Below are positions 8,620-18,045 of a stretch of DNA of 64,000 nucleotides, one piece after another (within the stretch, counting starts at the first letter, position 1; the number at the start of each line of letters is the position of its first letter). The position numbers and the translations under genes were made by a program. This DNA is from Streptomyces flavofungini (lineage in GTDB: Bacteria; Actinomycetota; Actinomycetes; Streptomycetales; Streptomycetaceae), in assembly GCF_030388665.1 (NCBI RefSeq), contig NZ_CP128846.1:3202001-3266000 (forward strand), given 5' to 3'. A model generated the notes under the pieces. That model was given only the letters and a program-made list of their open reading frames with translations. It was not told the origin of the DNA and did no database searches.

Positions 8620-11586
8620 GTGCATTCCGACAAGACGGCTGGCACCTCTGCGAACACGGCACGCCCGGACACCGATGAGCTGGTCGTGAAGCCCCACGAC
8701 GAGTCACCCGGCTCGTCCCACGACGAGTCGCCGGAGCCCACCGCCCCCCTCGACTGCGCCGAAGCCGACGAGGACCCCCACTCCGAGCGCGTGGAGGGCG
8801 ACGAACCCCTCCTGCCCGCGCGCGTGCACCGCCCTTCCGACCTCATGCGGCTGCTCGTCGGCATCCTGGCGATCGCCGCGCTGCTCCTGATCTCCGCGTT
8901 CGCGCACGGCACGACGTCGGGCCTGGAGCAGGACATCAACGCGGGCACGGGCGAGCCCCCGGACCTCCTCATGAAGCTGGCGGGGCTCACCGCGAGCATC
9001 GGGGTGCTGCTCGTCCCGGTGGCGTTCGCGATCGAGCGCCTGATCAAACGCGACGGGCTGCGCATCGCCGACGGGGTCCTCGCGGCCGTGCTCGCGCACG
9101 GCGTGACGCTCGCCACCGACCTGTGGGTGGCCAAGGCGGCCCCGGAGTCCATCCAGGACGCCCTCACCCAGCCCTCACCGGGTGACATCAACTCGCTCAC
9201 GGACCCGGTGCACGGCTATCTCGCGCCGGTCATCGCGTACATGACGGCCGTGGGGATGTCCCGCAGGCCGCGCTGGCGCGTCGTCCTGCTCGTGGTGCTG
9301 CTGCTCGAAGCCTTCACGATGCTGGTGTCGGGCAACACGACACCGTTCTCGATCATCCTGACGGTGCTCATCGGCTGGACCGTCGCCTACGGCACGCTGT
9401 ACGCGGTCGGCTCACCGAACGTGCAGCCCACCGGCCAGACGCTGCTCGCGGGCCTCAGGCACGTCGGCTTCCGGCCGGTGAGCGCGGCCCGCGAGGAGTC
9501 CGGCGACGCCTCCGACCAGGACAACCGCGGCAGGCGCTACTTCGTGACGCTGGAGGACGGCCCTCCCCTGGACGTCACGGTCATCGACCGCGAACAACAG
9601 GCGCAGGGCTTCTTCTACCGGGTGTGGCGCAGGCTCACGCTGCGCGGCATCACCCAGCGCCGCAGCCTCCAGTCGCTGCGCCAGGCCCTGGAGCAGGAGG
9701 CCCTGCTCGCGTACGCGGCGATCGCGGCCGGGGCGAACGCCCCCAAGCTCATCGCCACCTCCGAGCTCGGCCCGGACGCCGTCATCCTCGTCTACGAGCA
9801 CACGGGCGGCCGCTCCCTGGACTCGCTGCCGGACGCGGCCCTCACCGACGAGCTGCTGTGCGACACCTGGCGGCAGGTCAAGGCGCTCCAGTCGCGCCGG
9901 ATCGCGCACCGCAGGCTCGCGGGTGACGCGATCCTGGTGGATCGTTCCGGCACGGTGATCCTGACGGATCTGCGGGGCGGTGAGATCGCGGCCGGTGACC
10001 TGGTGCTGCGCATGGACATCGCGCAGCTCCTGACGGCGTTCGGCCTGCGGGTCGGCGCGGAGCGCGCGGTCGCCACAGCCGTCGAGGTCCTCGGCCCGGA
10101 CGCCGTGGCGGACTGTCTGCCGCTGCTCCAGCCGATCGCGCTGACCCGCTCCACGCGCGGGACGCTGCGCAAGCGGGCCCGCGAGCGCGCCCAGCGGGAG
10201 CGGGACGCCGTCCTGGAGGCCTCGCGCAAGGCGAAGGCGGCCCGCACGGAGGCCGAGGGCGCAGAAGGGGCAGCGGGGGCAGCGGGCGCCCAGAGCGCGG
10301 AAGCGACACCCACGGCCGCCACCACCGCGGCCACGGCGCCCGAGGGCACAGAAGCCACCGCCACCCCCGACCCCGCCACCACACGCGCCGACGACCCCAT
10401 CGCCGTCCGCGAGACGGACCCGATCGCCGCCCGCACCGCGGACCCGGCAGCCGCCCGCAAGACCGAAACGGTCGCCACCCGCAAGGCCGAGCCGGTCGCC
10501 GCCCGCAAGTCCCTGCGCGCCGAGAAGCAGGCCGAGAAGCAGGCCATAGACGAGGCCCTGGAGCAGGCGCGCGAAGAGGACCTGCTCACCCAGATCCGCC
10601 ACCAGGTCCTGCTGATCCGGCCGACGGCCCCCGTGGAACCGGCGCAGCTGGAACGGATCAGGCCGCGCACACTCATCAGCTTCATCGCCGGTGCCTTCGG
10701 CGCGTACTTCCTGCTGTCCCAGCTCACGCACATCGACTTCGGCACCATCTTCGGAGAGGCCGAGTGGGGCTGGGTCGCCGCCGCGGTGGCGTTCTCGGCG
10801 CTCAGCTACTTCGCCGCGGCGATGAGCCTGCTGGGCTTCGTACCCGAGCGGGTGCCGTTCCTGCGGGCCGTCTCCGCGCAGGTCGCCGGGTCGTTCGTGA
10901 AGATCGTGGCGCCCGCGGCGGTGGGCGGCGTGGCACTCAACACCCGCTTCCTCCAGCGCTCGGGGGTGCGCTCGGGGCTCGCGGTGGCGAGCGTCGGCGC
11001 CTCGCAGCTCTTCGGCCTCGGCTCGCACATCCTGCTGCTGCTGATCTTCGGGTACGTCACCGGCACGCAGAAGACGCCGACGCTGACACCGTCCCGTACG
11101 GTCATCGCGGGCCTGCTGACGGTCGCGGTGCTCGTCCTCGTGGTGACCGCCATCCCGTTCCTGCGGAAGTTCGTCGTCACGCGCGTGCGGTCGCTGTTCG
11201 CGGGTGTCGTGCCGCGCATGCTGGACGTGCTGCAGCGGCCGCAGAAGCTGCTCACCGGCATCGGCGGCATGCTGCTCCTGACGTTCCTCTTCGTGCTCTG
11301 TCTGGACGCCTCGGTGCGGGCGTTCGCCAGCGAGGAGATGGGCACCCTGAGCCTGGCCAGCGTCGCGGTGGTGTTCCTCGCCGGCAACGCGCTCGGCTCG
11401 GCGGCCCCCACCCCGGGCGGCGTCGGCGCGGTCGAGGCGACCCTGACGTTCGGTCTGATCGCGGTGGGTGTGCCGAAGGACGTGGCGGCTCCCGCCGTGC
11501 TCCTGTACCGACTGCTCACGCTGTGGCTGCCGGTGCTCCCCGGGTGGCTGTTCTTCAACCATCTCACCCGTAAGGGCCTGTTGTAG
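8620..11586 (+). CDS. Membrane protein: N-terminal TM block, kinase-like domain, LPG-synthase TM (UPF0104) domain
   Basis: A 988-aa protein with three parts. The first about 260 residues contain several membrane helices (for example LLVGILAIAALLLISAFAH). The middle resembles a protein/aminoglycoside kinase fold: IAHRRLAGDAILVDRSG followed by ILTDLRGGE resembles the HRDL and DFG regions, but the residues are not canonical. A charged Ala/Lys/Arg linker with xDPIAARxT-type repeats follows, and then about 300 residues of multi-spanning membrane domain of the lysylphosphatidylglycerol synthase TM family (GAFGAYFLLSQL; NALGSAAPTPGGVGAVEATL). That last domain is a lipid-flippase-type module. Start GTG 8620 is preferred because GGAG sits 9 nt upstream; GTG 8581 is in frame. 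Substrate unknown. Confidence 0.82.
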   Translation: MHSDKTAGTSANTARPDTDELVVKPHDESPGSSHDESPEPTAPLDCAEADEDPHSERVEGDEPLLPARVHRPSDLMRLLVGILAIAALLLISAFAHGTTSGLEQDINAGTGEPPDLLMKLAGLTASIGVLLVPVAFAIERLIKRDGLRIADGVLAAVLAHGVTLATDLWVAKAAPESIQDALTQPSPGDINSLTDPVHGYLAPVIAYMTAVGMSRRPRWRVVLLVVLLLEAFTMLVSGNTTPFSIILTVLIGWTVAYGTLYAVGSPNVQPTGQTLLAGLRHVGFRPVSAAREESGDASDQDNRGRRYFVTLEDGPPLDVTVIDREQQAQGFFYRVWRRLTLRGITQRRSLQSLRQALEQEALLAYAAIAAGANAPKLIATSELGPDAVILVYEHTGGRSLDSLPDAALTDELLCDTWRQVKALQSRRIAHRRLAGDAILVDRSGTVILTDLRGGEIAAGDLVLRMDIAQLLTAFGLRVGAERAVATAVEVLGPDAVADCLPLLQPIALTRSTRGTLRKRARERAQRERDAVLEASRKAKAARTEAEGAEGAAGAAGAQSAEATPTAATTAATAPEGTEATATPDPATTRADDPIAVRETDPIAARTADPAAARKTETVATRKAEPVAARKSLRAEKQAEKQAIDEALEQAREEDLLTQIRHQVLLIRPTAPVEPAQLERIRPRTLISFIAGAFGAYFLLSQLTHIDFGTIFGEAEWGWVAAAVAFSALSYFAAAMSLLGFVPERVPFLRAVSAQVAGSFVKIVAPAAVGGVALNTRFLQRSGVRSGLAVASVGASQLFGLGSHILLLLIFGYVTGTQKTPTLTPSRTVIAGLLTVAVLVLVVTAIPFLRKFVVTRVRSLFAGVVPRMLDVLQRPQKLLTGIGGMLLLTFLFVLCLDASVRAFASEEMGTLSLASVAVVFLAGNALGSAAPTPGGVGAVEATLTFGLIAVGVPKDVAAPAVLLYRLLTLWLPVLPGWLFFNHLTRKGLL

Positions 11587-11727
11587 GCACGGGTCCGCCA
11601 AGCGGGCTGTTCCGCGGGCGCACGGCGATCGTTGCCCCGCGCGGACCGGCGTGCCCCGCACCCCGGCAGGTCACCCGCACGGCCCGTGTCCCGAGCGCCC
11701 TGCCCGTCGCCCCCGCAGGATGGAGCC

Positions 11728-13278
11728 ATGCCCAAGCTCCCGCCGCGCGCCAAGGCCATGGCCGCCACCGCCGTCCTGCTGACCGCCGCGCTCGCGGCGT
11801 GCGGCGACTCCGACTCCGACTCCTCGGACGCGGCCCTGCCGGACCAGAAGCTCAGCTGGAAGGACTGCCCGGCCCCGTCCGCCGCGCAGGGCGGCGGCGA
11901 GGCGCCCTCACCGCTGCCCGGCGGCGCCGAGTGGCAGTGCGCCACCATGAAGGCGCCGCTCGACTGGGACGAGCCCAAGGGCGACACCATCGACATCGCG
12001 CTGATCCGCGCGAGGGCGAGCGGCGACAAGGACCGGCGCATCGGCTCGCTGATCTTCAACTTCGGCGGTCCCGGCGGCTCGGGCATCACCACGCTGCCCG
12101 CTTTCGGCACGGACTACGCGAAGCTGCGCACCCGCTACGACCTGGTGAGCTTCGACCCGCGCGGCGTCGGCCGCAGCGCGGGCGTGAAGTGCGAGGACGA
12201 CGAGCAGCTCGACGCGTACTACCAGCAGGACGCGACCCCCGACGACGCCGCCGAGCGCAAGAAGCTCATGGACAGCGTCAAGAGCTTCAACGGGGCGTGC
12301 GAGAAGAACTCCAAGAAGGTGCTCCCCCATGTACGCACCACCGACGCGGCTCGCGACATGGACCTGATGCGCCAGGTGCTCGGCGACGACAAGCTGCACT
12401 ACTTCGGCATCTCCTACGGCACCGAACTCGGCGGTGTGTACGCCCACTTGTTCCCCAAGAAGGTGGGCCGCGCGGTGTTCGACGCGGTCGTCGACCCCAC
12501 GGAGACGGCGGAACAGGGCTCGCTCGGGCAGGCCAAGGGCTTCCAGCTGGCGCTCGACAACTTCGCCGAGGACTGCGCGTCGCAGATCGACGACTGCCCC
12601 GTCGGCGACGACGCGCAGGACGTCAAGGACCGCATCGCCAAGCTCCTGAAGGACCTCGACAAGAAGCCGCTGCCCGCCCTGCCGCCGCGCGAGCTGACGC
12701 AGACCGCGGCGACCAACGGCATCGCGCAGGCCCTGTACTCCAAGGACTTCTGGCCCTATCTCACCCAGGGCCTGGAGGACGCCTACGACGGCGACGGCAA
12801 GATCCTGATGGCCCTGTCCGACTCGATGAACGGGCGCAGCGAGAACGGCGAGTACAGCAACATCCAGGCCGCGAACGTGGCCATCAACTGCGCCGACGAC
12901 AAGCCGCGCTACACCCCCGAGGACGTCGAGGCGAAGCTGCCCGAGTTCCGCAAGGCCTCCACGCTGTTCGGCGACTACCTGGCCTGGGGCATGGTCAACT
13001 GCTCCGGCTGGGCGGTCGAGGGCGCGGCCGACCACCCGGACGTGAGCGCGCCGGGCGCCGCGCCGGTCCTCGTCATCGGCAACACCGGCGACCCGGCCAC
13101 GCCGTACGAGGGCGCGCGCAAGATGGTCGAATCGCTCGGCGAGGGCGTCGGCGTCGAGCTGACGTACAAGGGCCAGGGCCACGGGGCGTACGACAGCAAG
13201 AACAAGTGCGTGCGCGGCGCCGTGGACGGCTATCTCCTGAACGGCACGGTGCCCAAGTCGGGCACGGTCTGTTCCTGA
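11728..13278 (+). CDS. Secreted S33 peptidase lipoprotein (tripeptidyl aminopeptidase-like)
   Basis: A 516-aa alpha/beta hydrolase of the Streptomyces mycelial/tripeptidyl aminopeptidase type. It has a signal peptide with lipobox LAAC (Cys25). NFGGPGGSG forms the oxyanion-hole region, the nucleophile is Ser229 in GISYGTELGG, the acid is Asp455 in IGNTGDPATPY, and the base is His485 in GQGHGAY. Such enzymes remove short peptides from protein N-termini at the cell surface. AGGA lies 7 nt before ATG 11728. A close paralogue follows 112 bp downstream on the same strand, suggesting a tandem duplication. Confidence 0.92.
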   Translation: MPKLPPRAKAMAATAVLLTAALAACGDSDSDSSDAALPDQKLSWKDCPAPSAAQGGGEAPSPLPGGAEWQCATMKAPLDWDEPKGDTIDIALIRARASGDKDRRIGSLIFNFGGPGGSGITTLPAFGTDYAKLRTRYDLVSFDPRGVGRSAGVKCEDDEQLDAYYQQDATPDDAAERKKLMDSVKSFNGACEKNSKKVLPHVRTTDAARDMDLMRQVLGDDKLHYFGISYGTELGGVYAHLFPKKVGRAVFDAVVDPTETAEQGSLGQAKGFQLALDNFAEDCASQIDDCPVGDDAQDVKDRIAKLLKDLDKKPLPALPPRELTQTAATNGIAQALYSKDFWPYLTQGLEDAYDGDGKILMALSDSMNGRSENGEYSNIQAANVAINCADDKPRYTPEDVEAKLPEFRKASTLFGDYLAWGMVNCSGWAVEGAADHPDVSAPGAAPVLVIGNTGDPATPYEGARKMVESLGEGVGVELTYKGQGHGAYDSKNKCVRGAVDGYLLNGTVPKSGTVCS

Positions 13279-13390
13279 CCGGCCGCGACGGGTCGGGGCC
13301 GGTCGCGCGAGGGCTCGGGACCGCCCGCCGGAGCCCTTGTCAGTGGCCGTGCCTACTATGGCCTGACTGCCTTCCGAGGGGGGAAGCGTC

Positions 13391-14965
13391 ATGCCGCGTT
13401 TCGTACGGTCAGCAGCTCTGGCCGCCGCAGGGATTCTGGTGGCCGGGCTCGCCGTGGGATGCGGCGGCTCATCCGACGACGACAAGGACAGGCCGGACGG
13501 GAAGCGGCCGGGGCCCACGGGGGCCGACCCGGCGCCCCGCCCCGACCCCTCCTCCACGCTGCCCGCCGCCGTCACGACGCAGAAGCTCGACTGGGGCGGC
13601 TGCAAGGCCTCGGGCAGCGACCCCGCGCCGGGCGACGAATGGCAGTGCGCGACCCTCAAGGTCCCGCTGGACTACGAGAAGCCGGACGGCGAGACCATCG
13701 GCGTCGCGCTGATCCGCGCCAAGTCCACGGGCGAGGGCGACCGCATCGGCTCGCTCCTGTTCAACTTCGGCGGCCCGGGCGGCTCCGGCGTCTCCATGCT
13801 GCCGTCCTTCGCCGACTCCTACAGCAAGCTGCGCGAGCGGTACGACCTGGTGAGCTTCGACCCGCGCGGAGTCGGTGCCAGCGAGGGCGTGCGCTGCCGC
13901 AGCGACAAGGAGACGCAGGCCGCCGAGCGGACCGACCCCACCCCGGACACCGCGGCCGAGGAGAAGGCGTACTTCGCCGACGCCGCGGACTTCGGCGCGG
14001 GCTGCGCGCGCTCCGCGAAGAAGCTGCTCCCGCACGTCTCCACGGCCGAGGCCGCCCGCGACATGGACGTGCTGCGCCAGGTCCTCGGCGACGCCAAGCT
14101 GCACTACTTCGGCATCTCCTACGGCACCGAACTCGGCGGGACGTACGCCCACTTGTTCCCCAAGAAGGTCGGCCGCCTCACGCTCGACGCGGTGGTGGAC
14201 CCGACGGCGGGCGCGGTGGGCCACGCCGAGAACCAGGCGCGCGGCTTCCAGCGCGCCCTCGACAACTACCTGAAGGCAGGCGGCCAGGACCCGAAGGCCG
14301 GCACGAAGAAGATCGTCGACCTGCTGCGCCGCATCGACGCGAAGCCGCTGCGCACGGACACCCCCGGGCGGAAGCTCAGCGAGTCCCTGGCGACGACCGG
14401 CATCACGGTCACGCTGTACAGCAAGCAGACCTGGCCCGCGCTGACGAACGCCCTGGAGGAGGCGGAGAAGGGCAACGGCACCCCCCTGCTGGAGCTGGCG
14501 GACGCGTACAACGAACGGGACGCGTCCGGGCGTTACAGCACGCAGAGCCACTCGCAGCGCGCGATCTCCTGCCGGGACGGCAAGGAGCGGCCGACGCCGG
14601 AGCAGGCGAAGGCGAGCCTCGACCGGTTCCGCGAGATATCCCCGCTGTTCGGCGCGTTCATGGGCTGGGACACGGCGGGCTGGTGCCACAAGTGGCCGGT
14701 GGCCGGGCTGCACGACAGCCCGGAGGTGAGCGCCCCCGGCGCCGACCCCGTCCTCGTCATCGGCAACACGGGGGATCCGGCGACGCCGTACGAGGGCGCG
14801 CGGAAGATGGCGGACGAGCTGGGCAAGGGCGTGGGCGTGCACCTGACGTGGAAGGGCGAGGGCCACGGGGCGTACGGCAACGGCAGCGACTGCGTGGACG
14901 GCACGGTCAACGACTACCTGCTCGACGGCAAGGTCCCGGACGACAACAAGGTGTGCGAGTCCTGA
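13391..14965 (+). CDS. Secreted S33 peptidase lipoprotein, tandem paralogue
   Basis: A 524-aa protein sharing architecture and motifs with the preceding gene: lipobox LAVGC, NFGGPGGSG, Ser243 in GISYGTELGG, Asp462 in IGNTGDPATPY, His492 in GEGHGAY. The C-terminal lid region is shorter in cysteines than in its neighbour, so specificity may differ. A GGGGGGAA ribosome binding site precedes ATG 13391. The gene ends before a strong bidirectional hairpin at 15022-15051, so the pair can form one unit or be transcribed separately; a TACTAT hexamer upstream could be a second promoter. Confidence 0.92.
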   Translation: MPRFVRSAALAAAGILVAGLAVGCGGSSDDDKDRPDGKRPGPTGADPAPRPDPSSTLPAAVTTQKLDWGGCKASGSDPAPGDEWQCATLKVPLDYEKPDGETIGVALIRAKSTGEGDRIGSLLFNFGGPGGSGVSMLPSFADSYSKLRERYDLVSFDPRGVGASEGVRCRSDKETQAAERTDPTPDTAAEEKAYFADAADFGAGCARSAKKLLPHVSTAEAARDMDVLRQVLGDAKLHYFGISYGTELGGTYAHLFPKKVGRLTLDAVVDPTAGAVGHAENQARGFQRALDNYLKAGGQDPKAGTKKIVDLLRRIDAKPLRTDTPGRKLSESLATTGITVTLYSKQTWPALTNALEEAEKGNGTPLLELADAYNERDASGRYSTQSHSQRAISCRDGKERPTPEQAKASLDRFREISPLFGAFMGWDTAGWCHKWPVAGLHDSPEVSAPGADPVLVIGNTGDPATPYEGARKMADELGKGVGVHLTWKGEGHGAYGNGSDCVDGTVNDYLLDGKVPDDNKVCES

Positions 14966-15021
14966 TCCCGCAGCCCCGCAGCCCGGTTGCCCGGCCCATG
15001 CCCGGCGCCCGGGCAGCCGAA

Positions 15022-15051
15022 GGCCCCGCCCACCCGAGGGTGAGCGGGGCC
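15022..15051. terminator. Bidirectional hairpin between convergent genes
   Basis: GGCCCCGC...GCGGGGCC arms flank a CCACCCGAGGGTGA core, forming a stable hairpin between the stop of the peptidase gene and the stop of moeZ. No U-tract is seen, as is usual in Streptomyces. Confidence 0.7.
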
Positions 15052-15064
15052 CGGAGGAACGGCT

Positions 15065-16243
15065 CTAGTAGACCGGCTTCTCGGGCTCGATCTGGTTGAC
15101 CCAGCCGATCACGCCGCCGCCGACGTGCACCGCGTCCGCGAAGCCCGCGGACTTGAGCACGGCGAGGACTTCCGCACTGCGGACACCCGTCTTGCAGTGC
15201 AAGACGATCTTCTTGTCCTGCGGCAGGGTCTCCAGGGCGGCGCCCATGAGGAACTCGTTCTTCGGGATCAGCTTGGCGCCCGGGATGGAGACGATCTCGT
15301 ACTCGTTCGGCTCGCGGACGTCGATGATCTCGATCTTCTCGTCGGCGTCGATCCACTCCTTGAGCTGCTTGGGAGTGATCGTCGAACCGGCGGCCGCCTC
15401 CTGGGCCTCCTCGGAGACGACGCCGCAGAAGGCCTCGTAGTCGATGAGCTCGGTGACGGTGGGGTTCTCGCCGCAGACCGCGCAGTTCGGGTCCTTGCGG
15501 ACCTTGACCTGGCGGTACTGCATCTCCAGGGCGTCGTAGATCATCAGGCGGCCGACCAGGGGCTCGCCGGTGCCGGTGAGGACCTTGATCGCCTCGGTGA
15601 CCTGGATGGAGCCGATGGAGGCGCAGAGCACGCCGAGCACGCCGCCCTCGGCGCAGGACGGGACCATGCCGGGGGGCGGGGGCTCCGGGTAGAGGCAGCG
15701 GTAGCAGGGGCCGTGCTCGGACCAGAAGACCGAGGCCTGGCCGTCGAAGCGGTAGATCGAGCCCCAGACGTAGGGCTTGTTGAGCAGCACGCAGGCGTCG
15801 TTGACCAGGTAGCGCGTGGCGAAGTTGTCCGTGCCGTCGACGATCAGGTCGTACTGGCTGAAGATGTCCATCACGTTCTCGGCCTCGAGCCGCTCTTCGT
15901 GGAGGATCACGTTCACGTACGGGTTGATGCCGAGGACGGAGTCCTTCGCGGACTCGGCCTTGGAGCGGCCGATGTCGGCCTGGCTGTGGATGATCTGGCG
16001 CTGCAGGTTCGACTCGTCGACCTCGTCGAACTCCACGATGCCGAGGGTGCCGACGCCCGCCGCCGCGAGGTACATCAGCGCCGGTGACCCGAGGCCGCCG
16101 GCGCCCACACAGAGCACCTTGGCGTTCTTCAGCCGCTTCTGCCCGTCCATCCCGACGTCGGGGATGATCAGGTGGCGGGAGTACCTGCGGACCTCGTCGA
16201 CGGTGAGCTCAGATGCTGGCTCGACCAGGGGTGGCAGCGACAC
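15065..16243 (-). CDS. moeZ: Adenylyltransferase/sulfurtransferase MoeZ
   Basis: A 392-aa E1-like enzyme with a C-terminal rhodanese domain. The nucleotide-binding GAGGLGSPALMYLAAAGVG is near residues 46-64; CYRC and CAVC (about residues 181-184 and 253-256) form the zinc site; the rhodanese active-site cysteine is about residue 348 in LHCKTGVRS. MoeZ adenylates the C-terminus of small sulfur-carrier proteins (MoaD, ThiS, CysO types) and transfers sulfur to give the thiocarboxylate, serving cofactor and cysteine synthesis. GGAG sits 5 nt before GTG 16243. No carrier-protein gene is adjacent. A short SD-led upstream ORF overlaps its start (16209-16310). Confidence 0.96.
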   Translation of the reverse strand: MSLPPLVEPASELTVDEVRRYSRHLIIPDVGMDGQKRLKNAKVLCVGAGGLGSPALMYLAAAGVGTLGIVEFDEVDESNLQRQIIHSQADIGRSKAESAKDSVLGINPYVNVILHEERLEAENVMDIFSQYDLIVDGTDNFATRYLVNDACVLLNKPYVWGSIYRFDGQASVFWSEHGPCYRCLYPEPPPPGMVPSCAEGGVLGVLCASIGSIQVTEAIKVLTGTGEPLVGRLMIYDALEMQYRQVKVRKDPNCAVCGENPTVTELIDYEAFCGVVSEEAQEAAAGSTITPKQLKEWIDADEKIEIIDVREPNEYEIVSIPGAKLIPKNEFLMGAALETLPQDKKIVLHCKTGVRSAEVLAVLKSAGFADAVHVGGGVIGWVNQIEPEKPVY

Positions 16244-16310
16244 GGGGACTCCGTTGGTCGGAAGTGCGATCGGGGTCCCCCGGCCCCGCCGCGGCCGGGC
16301 TGGGGGACAT
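16209..16310 (-). other. Possible SD-led upstream ORF overlapping moeZ start
   Basis: A 33-codon ORF (begins MSPSPAAAG, ends GRASI) is preceded by AGGAGAAC with good spacing and overlaps the first 35 nt of moeZ in another frame. It could couple or dampen moeZ translation, or be fortuitous. Confidence 0.3.
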
Positions 16311-16342
16311 CAGTTCTCCTGGTAACACTGCCATGGCCATCT

Positions 16343-17104
16343 TCATTCCGAGACACCTGGTCCGACCCGCGAGACGATCTCGTCCCAGTAGCCGGGCAGC
16401 GACTCCCAGGGGTCACCGACCGGGCCGGCGTCCGTGCGGTCGGTGAAGTAGATCGTCGAGGCTCCTTGCCAGCGGGCGACGCGCAGGGCCTCGTCGAGGT
16501 GGCCGAGCGGCATGCCGTGGACGAGGTGGCAGAAGCGTTCGGGCGGGTGGTCGGCGGTCCACTCGGCGACCTGCGACCAGCGGTAGTCGCTCCAGGGTCC
16601 GGCGAAGGTCACCAACTGGTCGGCGGCGTCGGCGTATCCCGGGTGCGGGTGGCTGCCGTGGCCGAAGACGATGTGGCCGTCGTCGGACCCGTTCCGCAGC
16701 AGGGCGCGCAGGGTGGTGACCGTGCGCGCGACCTCCGGGAGCGCGGTGCGCTCGGTGGGGCAGCGGCCGAGGAAGAAGCCGTCGACGAGGTACCAGTCGA
16801 GGTAGCGGTGGGCGTCGGAGACCAGCTCGCCGAAGCCGCGTGCGCCGTACGTCAGGTCGAGCTGGCCGAGGACGCGGACCCCGGCGTTCCGCAGCCGTCC
16901 CGCCGCCTCCAGGCAGTGCGGGTCGGGCCGGTCGCCGGGGCCGTTGTCGACATTCAGGACGACCCAGTGCAAAGGGGTGCCGGGGCGGGTCAGTTCGGCC
17001 CATTCGGTGGGCGCGAGCAGGGGGTGGGCGAAGCCGGGAACGCCGAGTCCGACGCGCAGGTCGGTCTGGGCGACACCGGCGGCCGTGCTGCTCAGATGCG
17101 GCAT
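16343..17104 (-). CDS. Spherulation-specific family 4 (spherulin-4-like) protein
   Basis: A 253-aa TIM-barrel-like protein of the spherulin-4 family: GVPGFAHPLLAPTEWAEL, WVVLNVDNGPGD, VLGQLDLTYGAR, YLVDGFFLGRCP. Related families (GH114, GH135, GH166; fungal Sph3 and the hydrolase domain of PelA) cleave galactosamine-containing polysaccharides. No signal peptide is seen, so it would act in the cytoplasm or leave by another route. It is the last gene of a coupled operon: its start overlaps the epimerase stop by 13 nt. Polysaccharide hydrolase activity is inference. Confidence 0.85.
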   Translation of the reverse strand: MPHLSSTAAGVAQTDLRVGLGVPGFAHPLLAPTEWAELTRPGTPLHWVVLNVDNGPGDRPDPHCLEAAGRLRNAGVRVLGQLDLTYGARGFGELVSDAHRYLDWYLVDGFFLGRCPTERTALPEVARTVTTLRALLRNGSDDGHIVFGHGSHPHPGYADAADQLVTFAGPWSDYRWSQVAEWTADHPPERFCHLVHGMPLGHLDEALRVARWQGASTIYFTDRTDAGPVGDPWESLPGYWDEIVSRVGPGVSE

Positions 17105-18045
17105 GCCGCCTCCATCCAGATGTCGGCCAGGGACTCTTCGAGGTTGATGCGGGGCCGCCAGCCGAGCCGGTCGCGCGCGGTGCGCACGTCGGCCTGCTGC
17201 CAGCTGCCGCAGCCGTCGGGGTAGGGGTACGCGGTCGGGCCCGCGTGGTCCGGGTCGACGCGGGGGTGGCCGATGACCTGGCGGACGGGGGGCTGGTCGA
17301 GTTCGTGCAGGGCGCCGCCGTATCCGGCGACACGTGCGAGGACGGCGGCCGCGTCCCGCAGGCGCACGGCGCGCCCGGAGCCGATGTTGACGATGCCCTG
17401 GGCGGCGGAGAGGGAGGCGGCGTGCACGGCGCGGGCGATGTCGCGGACGTCGATGAAGTCCCGCTGGACGCCGAGTCCGCCGAGTTTGAGTTCGCCGTCG
17501 CCGGACTGCATGGCGCGCCGCATGGCCTCAGCGAGGCGGCCGAGCGGTGATCCGGCGGGGGTGCCGGGTCCGGTGGGCGAGAACACCCGCAGGACGACGG
17601 CGTCGAGGCCGGAGCCGAGGACGAGTTCGGTGGCGGCGAGCTTGCTGACTCCGTACGGGCCGCCGGGCCGGGGGACGGCGTCCTCGGCCGTGGACGATCC
17701 CGGCTGGCTCGGGCCGTACTCGGCGCCGCAGCCGAGCTGCACCAGGCGGGCGCCGCAGCCGCTGCGACGCAGGGCCTCGCAGACGGTGGCGACGGCCACG
17801 GTGTTGTGCCGGGTGAGGTCGCGGGCGCCGCCGCGGGTGGCACCGGCGCAGTTGATGACCACGCCCGGGTGCACGGCGTCCAGGAAGCGGGTGAGCGCGC
17901 CGGGGCTGCCGTTGGCGAGGTCGAACCGTACGTCCGAGTCGTCGCCCCGGCCGAGCGCGGTGAGCTGCACGGCGGGGTCGGCGAGCAGCCGGTCGGCCAC
18001 GAAGCGGCCGAGGTATCCGTTGGCTCCGATCAGCAGCACCCTCAT
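17092..18045 (-). CDS. NAD(P)-dependent sugar epimerase/dehydratase
   Basis: A 317-aa extended short-chain dehydrogenase. The Rossmann motif is MRVLLIGANGYLGRF (GxxGxxG), and the catalytic YxxxK appears in PYGVSKLAA. Such enzymes usually act on nucleotide sugars, for example as C4 epimerases giving UDP-Gal or UDP-GalNAc. Its ATG overlaps the stop of the preceding small ORF (ATGA), and its 3' end overlaps the spherulin-4 gene, so translation of the operon is probably coupled. In this setting it may supply the activated sugar for the PelF-like glycosyltransferase; that is inference. Confidence 0.9.
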   Translation of the reverse strand: MRVLLIGANGYLGRFVADRLLADPAVQLTALGRGDDSDVRFDLANGSPGALTRFLDAVHPGVVINCAGATRGGARDLTRHNTVAVATVCEALRRSGCGARLVQLGCGAEYGPSQPGSSTAEDAVPRPGGPYGVSKLAATELVLGSGLDAVVLRVFSPTGPGTPAGSPLGRLAEAMRRAMQSGDGELKLGGLGVQRDFIDVRDIARAVHAASLSAAQGIVNIGSGRAVRLRDAAAVLARVAGYGGALHELDQPPVRQVIGHPRVDPDHAGPTAYPYPDGCGSWQQADVRTARDRLGWRPRINLEESLADIWMEAACRI

